This document shows positions 60,483-64,000 of a stretch of 64,000 nt of DNA, piece after piece. Numbering within the stretch: the first letter of the stretch is position 1; each line of letters opens with the position of its first letter. The notes beneath the pieces were generated by a model. That model saw only the letters and a list, made by a program, of their open reading frames with translations, was not told where the DNA came from and ran no database searches. Made by a program: the position numbers and the translations under genes. This DNA is from Oscillospiraceae bacterium (GTDB lineage: Bacteria; Bacillota; Clostridia; Oscillospirales; Ruminococcaceae): positions 1 through 64,000 of the forward strand of contig WQXO01000004.1 in NCBI GenBank assembly GCA_009784825.1, in the 5' to 3' direction.

Positions 60483-61406
60483 ATGACAGAATATTTACCT
60501 GAGGGAAGTTTATTTAAAAAAGGAGAAAACAGGTCATTCACAGAATCTGTATTAGCACTTGAGGAGTGCATTACCGCTAACCGAACGGTTGAAGCGATAT
60601 GCACGGTATGCGACAACCAGCATAACCTGATTGTCGATTTCGGATTTATTAAAGGCATTATTCCGAGGAACGAGGGTGCAATCGGCATTGACGACGGCAC
60701 AACTCGTGACATTGCACTGATTTCCCGCGTAAACAAGCCGATATGCTTTAAGGTGACAGGGTTTTCCGAGGACGGTATCGGCAATAAAGTAGCCGTGCTT
60801 TCAAGAAAGAAGGCACAGCTTGAGTGTGTCGAAAACTATATTAATAACATGAAATTAGGCGATATTATTAAAGCAAAGGTATCTCATTTAGAACAGTTCG
60901 GGTGTTTCGTGGATATTGGGTGCGGTCTGCCGTCGTTAATCCCGATTGACGCTATCTCAGTTTCACGAATTTCCCACCCCTCCGACAGGTTTTTTGTCGG
61001 GCAGGAAATCATCGCTGTAGTCAAATCAAAAGAAAACAATAAGATTACATTAACACATAAAGAATTATTAGGTACATGGGAAGAAAACGCCGACTGCTTC
61101 AACGCAGGAGAAACAGTTTCGGGAATAATCCGCTCAGTGGAAAGCTACGGCGTATTCGTGGAATTATCGCCCAATCTTGCCGGCTTAGCGGAATTGCGTG
61201 AAAACGTCACTATTAATCAAAGTGTGAGCGTTTATATTAAGGCGATAATCCCCGAAAAAATGAAGATAAAACTAATCATAGTCGATGCGTTCGACAACGG
61301 CAGGGTCAATCACAATCATAAATACTATATTAATGAGGGGAATATAGACAGCTGGATATATTCCGCAAAGGAAGCAGATAAGATTATAAGAAGCGATTTT
61401 GTTTAA
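60483..61406 (+). CDS. S1-domain RNA-binding protein
   Basis: A 307-residue protein with three S1/OB-like repeats: residues ~30-110 (degenerate, IVDFGFIKGIIPR), ~120-200 (LGDIIKAKVSHLEQFGCFVDIGCGLPSLIP) and ~205-275 (AGETVSGIIRSVESYGVFVELSPNLAGLAEL). Such short S1 proteins in Clostridia resemble a trimmed ribosomal protein S1 or the IspH-S1 tail and probably bind mRNA. ATG 60483 is chosen over 60465 because AAGGGA (60468-60473) is at the right distance. It ends two bases before the rarA stop on the other strand. Confidence 0.82.
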   Translation: MTEYLPEGSLFKKGENRSFTESVLALEECITANRTVEAICTVCDNQHNLIVDFGFIKGIIPRNEGAIGIDDGTTRDIALISRVNKPICFKVTGFSEDGIGNKVAVLSRKKAQLECVENYINNMKLGDIIKAKVSHLEQFGCFVDIGCGLPSLIPIDAISVSRISHPSDRFFVGQEIIAVVKSKENNKITLTHKELLGTWEENADCFNAGETVSGIIRSVESYGVFVELSPNLAGLAELRENVTINQSVSVYIKAIIPEKMKIKLIIVDAFDNGRVNHNHKYYINEGNIDSWIYSAKEADKIIRSDFV

Positions 61407-61407
61407 T

Positions 61408-62505
61408 TCATAACAAGCGGCGGCGGTATTCCAACGCCGCTTGTTCTATTTTATTATCGCCGAATTCATAATACTTTCCTATATTATCAAAAGCACAATT
61501 TTCTAACGCCTTGTCAATCGCAGTAATGGCGGTGGTTGACTTAGGGGCGGTGCATAACATAATTACCGCCTCGGCAAGCGGGATTCTCGCTTCGGGGAAA
61601 CCCAGCTGTACAGCACTGTCAACACACGCCTTAGTTATAACAATCGCATTAGGATATGCCAACCCAATATCCTCCGCCGCAATAACCAACAGCCTCCTGC
61701 AAATGGAGGGTAGGTCATTCGCCGAGATTAAACGTGCCAAATAATGCAGAGCCGTATTTTCATCAGAGGCACGGATTGCCTTTTGAAACCTCGACAACGC
61801 TTCATAATGAATATCCCCGTCACGGTCATACTTCATTGCACTTTTCTGCGACAGCTCAAGCGCGATTTCCTCACTTATAACCCCGTCATCGGCGGTTAAT
61901 ACGCATAATTCGACAGCGTTCAACGCCTTACGAACGTCTCCCCCGCAGTTTCGTGCGATAATACTGACAACCTCATCTGAGGCGTTGATATTCAATAACG
62001 AAAATCCCCGTTTTATGGCGGGGATTATTTCATCTTTGGTAATCGCCTTAAACTCGAATACAGTACTCCGTGACAGTATCGCCCCGTATACGTAGAAATA
62101 CGGGTTTTCGGTGGTAGAGGCAATCAGTGTAATATCACCATTTTCGATAAACTCAAGCAGGCTTTGTTGCTGCTTTTTATTGAGATACTGGATTTCATCT
62201 AAGTATAACAACGTGCCGCCGTAGTTCATCAGCGATTTCGACTGAGCGATTATCGCCTTTATGTCGGCGGTGGAAGCAGACGTGCCGTTCAGCTTATGAA
62301 AGTTCATGTTTGTCTGCTCGGCGATAATATTGGCGAGGGTGGTCTTCCCCACTCCCGAAGGCCCATAGAACAGCATGTTCGGAAGCTTAGCGGAATTCCC
62401 CGTATTTTCAATAATCTTCCTGAGCGGTTTCCCCGGGGCGAGCAAGTGACCTTGTCCGACAATGTCGTCTAAGGATTTCGGGCGGATTTCAGCAGCTAAC
62501 GGCAT
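61408..62505 (-). CDS. rarA: Replication-associated recombination protein RarA (MgsA), short form
   Basis: A 365-residue AAA+ clamp-loader-like ATPase acting at stalled forks. Walker A is GPSGVGKTT (~48-56), Walker B LLYLDEIQ (~98-105), sensor 1 IASTTENP, sensor 2 GGDVRKALN (~188). The C-terminal tetramerisation part is about 50-60 residues shorter than in E. coli RarA: the usual YKYPHDYPNHYVxQQYLP end is absent. Its last codons form the stem of a terminator for the converging S1 gene. Confidence 0.9.
   Translation of the reverse strand: MPLAAEIRPKSLDDIVGQGHLLAPGKPLRKIIENTGNSAKLPNMLFYGPSGVGKTTLANIIAEQTNMNFHKLNGTSASTADIKAIIAQSKSLMNYGGTLLYLDEIQYLNKKQQQSLLEFIENGDITLIASTTENPYFYVYGAILSRSTVFEFKAITKDEIIPAIKRGFSLLNINASDEVVSIIARNCGGDVRKALNAVELCVLTADDGVISEEIALELSQKSAMKYDRDGDIHYEALSRFQKAIRASDENTALHYLARLISANDLPSICRRLLVIAAEDIGLAYPNAIVITKACVDSAVQLGFPEARIPLAEAVIMLCTAPKSTTAITAIDKALENCAFDNIGKYYEFGDNKIEQAALEYRRRLL
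61412..61445 (+). terminator. Terminator of the S1-protein gene inside rarA end
   Basis: AACAAGCGGCG (61412-61422) pairs with CGCCGCTTGTT (61435-61445), an 11-bp stem, followed by CTATTTTATT. It lies just after the S1 stop (61406) and is also coding for the last dozen residues of RarA on the other strand. Confidence 0.8.
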
Positions 62506-63486
62506 TTATAAAGGTTCACTTTCTTCTTGTTTTTGATTTCGTATAATCGGGTGGAGCTTAGGGAAAGCGAAGTAAAATGTTCGCCTCGCCATAAACCAGC
62601 ACAGCAACGGGAAAAATATCAGCGGTAGAGTTGCCATTGAAATAACTTCCAAATAATAAATACTACCTAAACCGAAATACGATATAAGTCTAACCGGATT
62701 AACAAATTCAATCATATGAAATATATTCATAATTGAATAATAATCCATAAAAAAACGGATATAAAAATACCATGCAGAAATGCTGATAACAAACATTACA
62801 ATCGGAAAAATTCCGATATGCTTTCTTATGTTATACGGAGGAGCAATTTCCTTTTTTCTGAAAAGCAGGGCATACAACCCCAATAACGCAACCTCAAGGA
62901 TTTTAAATAAAACCATAAACGTAGCATACGTTAATAAGTGTATTTCAAGCTGACTTGTAGCAGGATTAACAATTTTTATTATCAAGAATATAAGTAAGGC
63001 AAATGAGATAATTATTTCTTGTCCTTGTGAAAGTGCGGCGATAATTACTCTCGAGCTTAATTTCAGATTAGCAGTGCTTGTGAATAAAAACACATTATAC
63101 AAAACGAATAACACTATATAGATATAAACCAAAATGAGTATTTCAATAAGAAAATCATAATCAACAGTACTATTAGCAGCTATGCTTCTTGCCAAAAGTG
63201 CCATTTCTTCATCAAAAACAATATAATTGGTTAATGTTAATCGCCATGTATTAACTGTGGTTAGAATAATTAAAGGGGTCAAAAAATACCAAATACTTTT
63301 AATTGATAAGCGATGTCCCAATAAATTATAAACAACCAACACTGCCCCGACTATCTGCATGAAAAAAAGAGCGTAAAGTATAATCGATAACACACCGTTA
63401 TATTCAAAAAGCGGTATAACCTTATAACGATGAAAACCATGTGCGAACGATAAAACATTATGCCATAACAAAAACAAAACCGACAT
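62506..63486 (-). CDS. Polytopic membrane protein, unknown
   Basis: A 326-residue protein with about eight hydrophobic segments (from residue ~27 to ~300), separated by short loops, and a basic C-terminal tail (RNQKQEESEPL). No family motif is recognised; the aromatic-rich helices (FIRFFMDYYSIMNIF and similar) give no clue. It abuts rarA without a spacer (stop at 62506, rarA start 62505) and is 9 bases from the acyl-CoA synthetase end, so the three genes are probably one transcript. More AT-rich than its neighbours. Confidence 0.55.
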   Translation of the reverse strand: MSVLFLLWHNVLSFAHGFHRYKVIPLFEYNGVLSIILYALFFMQIVGAVLVVYNLLGHRLSIKSIWYFLTPLIILTTVNTWRLTLTNYIVFDEEMALLARSIAANSTVDYDFLIEILILVYIYIVLFVLYNVFLFTSTANLKLSSRVIIAALSQGQEIIISFALLIFLIIKIVNPATSQLEIHLLTYATFMVLFKILEVALLGLYALLFRKKEIAPPYNIRKHIGIFPIVMFVISISAWYFYIRFFMDYYSIMNIFHMIEFVNPVRLISYFGLGSIYYLEVISMATLPLIFFPLLCWFMARRTFYFAFPKLHPIIRNQKQEESEPL

Positions 63487-63495
63487 AAATCCCCT

Positions 63496-64000
63496 CTACT
63501 TATTATCCTCTTGTCTTATCTGCACTCTTCTGATTTTCCCGCTGATTGTCTTAGGAAGCTCCGACACGAACTCGACAATTCGCGGATATTTATACGGAGC
63601 GGTGTTCTTTTTAACATGCTCTTGCAATTCTTTTACTAATTCCGCTTCCTCTTTCGCCGAATAATCCTTTGTAATAACAACAGTCGCCTTAACCACCTGC
63701 CCTCTTATCGGGTCAGGGGCACCGGTAACAGCACATTCAAGCACAGCGGGGTGGGTCAAAAGAACACTTTCAATCTCGAAAGGTCCGATACGATAACCCG
63801 AAGCCTTGATTAAATCATCATTCCGTCCGACATACCAATAATACCCGTCCTCATCACGATAAGCGGTGTCGCCGGTTCGGTAAATATCGTTGCTCCACGC
63901 CTTATCGGTCAATTCATCATTTTTGAAATAACCCTGGAACATTCCGTCGGCGTCTCTCTCGGTGCGGACGACAATTTCACCAACCTCACCCACTTGAACA
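63496..64000 (-). CDS. Acyl-CoA synthetase (AMP-binding enzyme), C-terminal part, cut by window edge
   Basis: The last ~168 residues of an acyl-adenylate-forming enzyme of the acetyl-CoA/medium-chain acyl-CoA synthetase type; the rest lies beyond the window. Visible are the A7 motif [20 protein letters not shown], the hinge [19 protein letters not shown] (A8), and the C-terminal domain ending in [15 protein letters not shown] with the catalytic Lys (A10). The full enzyme activates a carboxylic acid with ATP and CoA. It may be used for short- or medium-chain acids in fermentation; the substrate cannot be told from this part. Confidence 0.9.
   Translation of the reverse strand, partial: VQVGEVGEIVVRTERDADGMFQGYFKNDELTDKAWSNDIYRTGDTAYRDEDGYYWYVGRNDDLIKASGYRIGPFEIESVLLTHPAVLECAVTGAPDPIRGQVVKATVVITKDYSAKEEAELVKELQEHVKKNTAPYKYPRIVEFVSELPKTISGKIRRVQIRQEDNK

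Overview
The window looks like a chromosomal segment of an anaerobic, endospore-lineage member of the Clostridia, most like the Ruminococcaceae/Oscillospiraceae. The evidence is SpoVG and YunB, a transketolase split into two subunits, a stand-alone PduL phosphotransacylase, a DivIVA/SepF/HlyD-like/YggS cluster, CdaA/CdaR, and a GH9-CBM3 cellulase that points to a plant-fibre gut or rumen habitat. Base composition is moderately AT-rich. No IS element, prophage, CRISPR array or rRNA operon was found. Both ends cut genes: a GNAT acetyltransferase on the left and an acyl-CoA synthetase on the right.

Layout. 1-3.6 kb: a plus-strand row of small accessory genes (GNAT, RidA, DUF1905, DUF3788, GNAT, VOC, AlkC-like glycosylase) with a scar of an internal duplication. 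3.6-16.8 kb: minus-strand genes (GNAT, RuvX, tRNA-Leu, PduL, lipoproteins, tRNA-Gly, LigA, YunB, GH9 cellulase, transketolase, a HExxH lipoprotein, a Cof phosphatase, a RelE/ParE toxin-antitoxin pair) broken by one plus-strand HAD gene. 16.8-35 kb: a long minus-strand core run: dusB, a binding-protein-like lipoprotein, cdaA, cdaR, zapA, U32, FNT transporter, methyltransferase, mutL, miaA, then hfq (own promoter), HlyD-like, yggS, sepF, divIVA, ileS, lspA, rluD. 35-44.8 kb: pfkA-folT-proC-phzF, and DUF2156-pfpI-fthC-mltG-U32-whiA plus a repeat-bearing membrane protein. 44.9-48.7 kb: plus-strand insertions in the minus-strand background: YchF, an HxlR-divergent methyltransferase/metallothionein-like pair, and a HEPN/nucleotidyltransferase module. 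48.7-64 kb: hydrolase, HisE, GAPDH, a HAD-nuclease-like fusion, MurC, SpoVG, Nudix, DUF2157/GDYXXLXY, ArgS, DUF1934, a degenerate Ddl-like protein, an S1 protein, RarA, a membrane protein and the acyl-CoA synthetase end.

How it works together. Most of the region is housekeeping: tRNA charging and modification, mismatch and crossover repair, cell division (ZapA, SepF, DivIVA, WhiA), wall synthesis (MurC, MltG, CdaA signalling), glycolysis (Pfk, GAPDH) and pentose flux, with cellulose degradation feeding sugars. Genes are packed with ATGA-type overlaps, so translational coupling should be common. Several promoters show near-consensus -35/-10 boxes with 17-bp spacers.

Points most worth a second look: (1) an unlisted 47-residue Cys-rich metallothionein-like protein translationally coupled to a methyltransferase; (2) a HAD phosphatase fused to a PD-(D/E)xK-like/winged-helix domain; (3) a Ddl-like protein without its three Mg-binding residues; (4) a LigA without its zinc finger, part of a pattern of shortened core proteins; (5) a HEPN/MNT module bracketed by two copies of one terminator; (6) a family of short CCCCTAC-flanked palindromes, one of which appears to have become three tandem repeats inside a protein gene.
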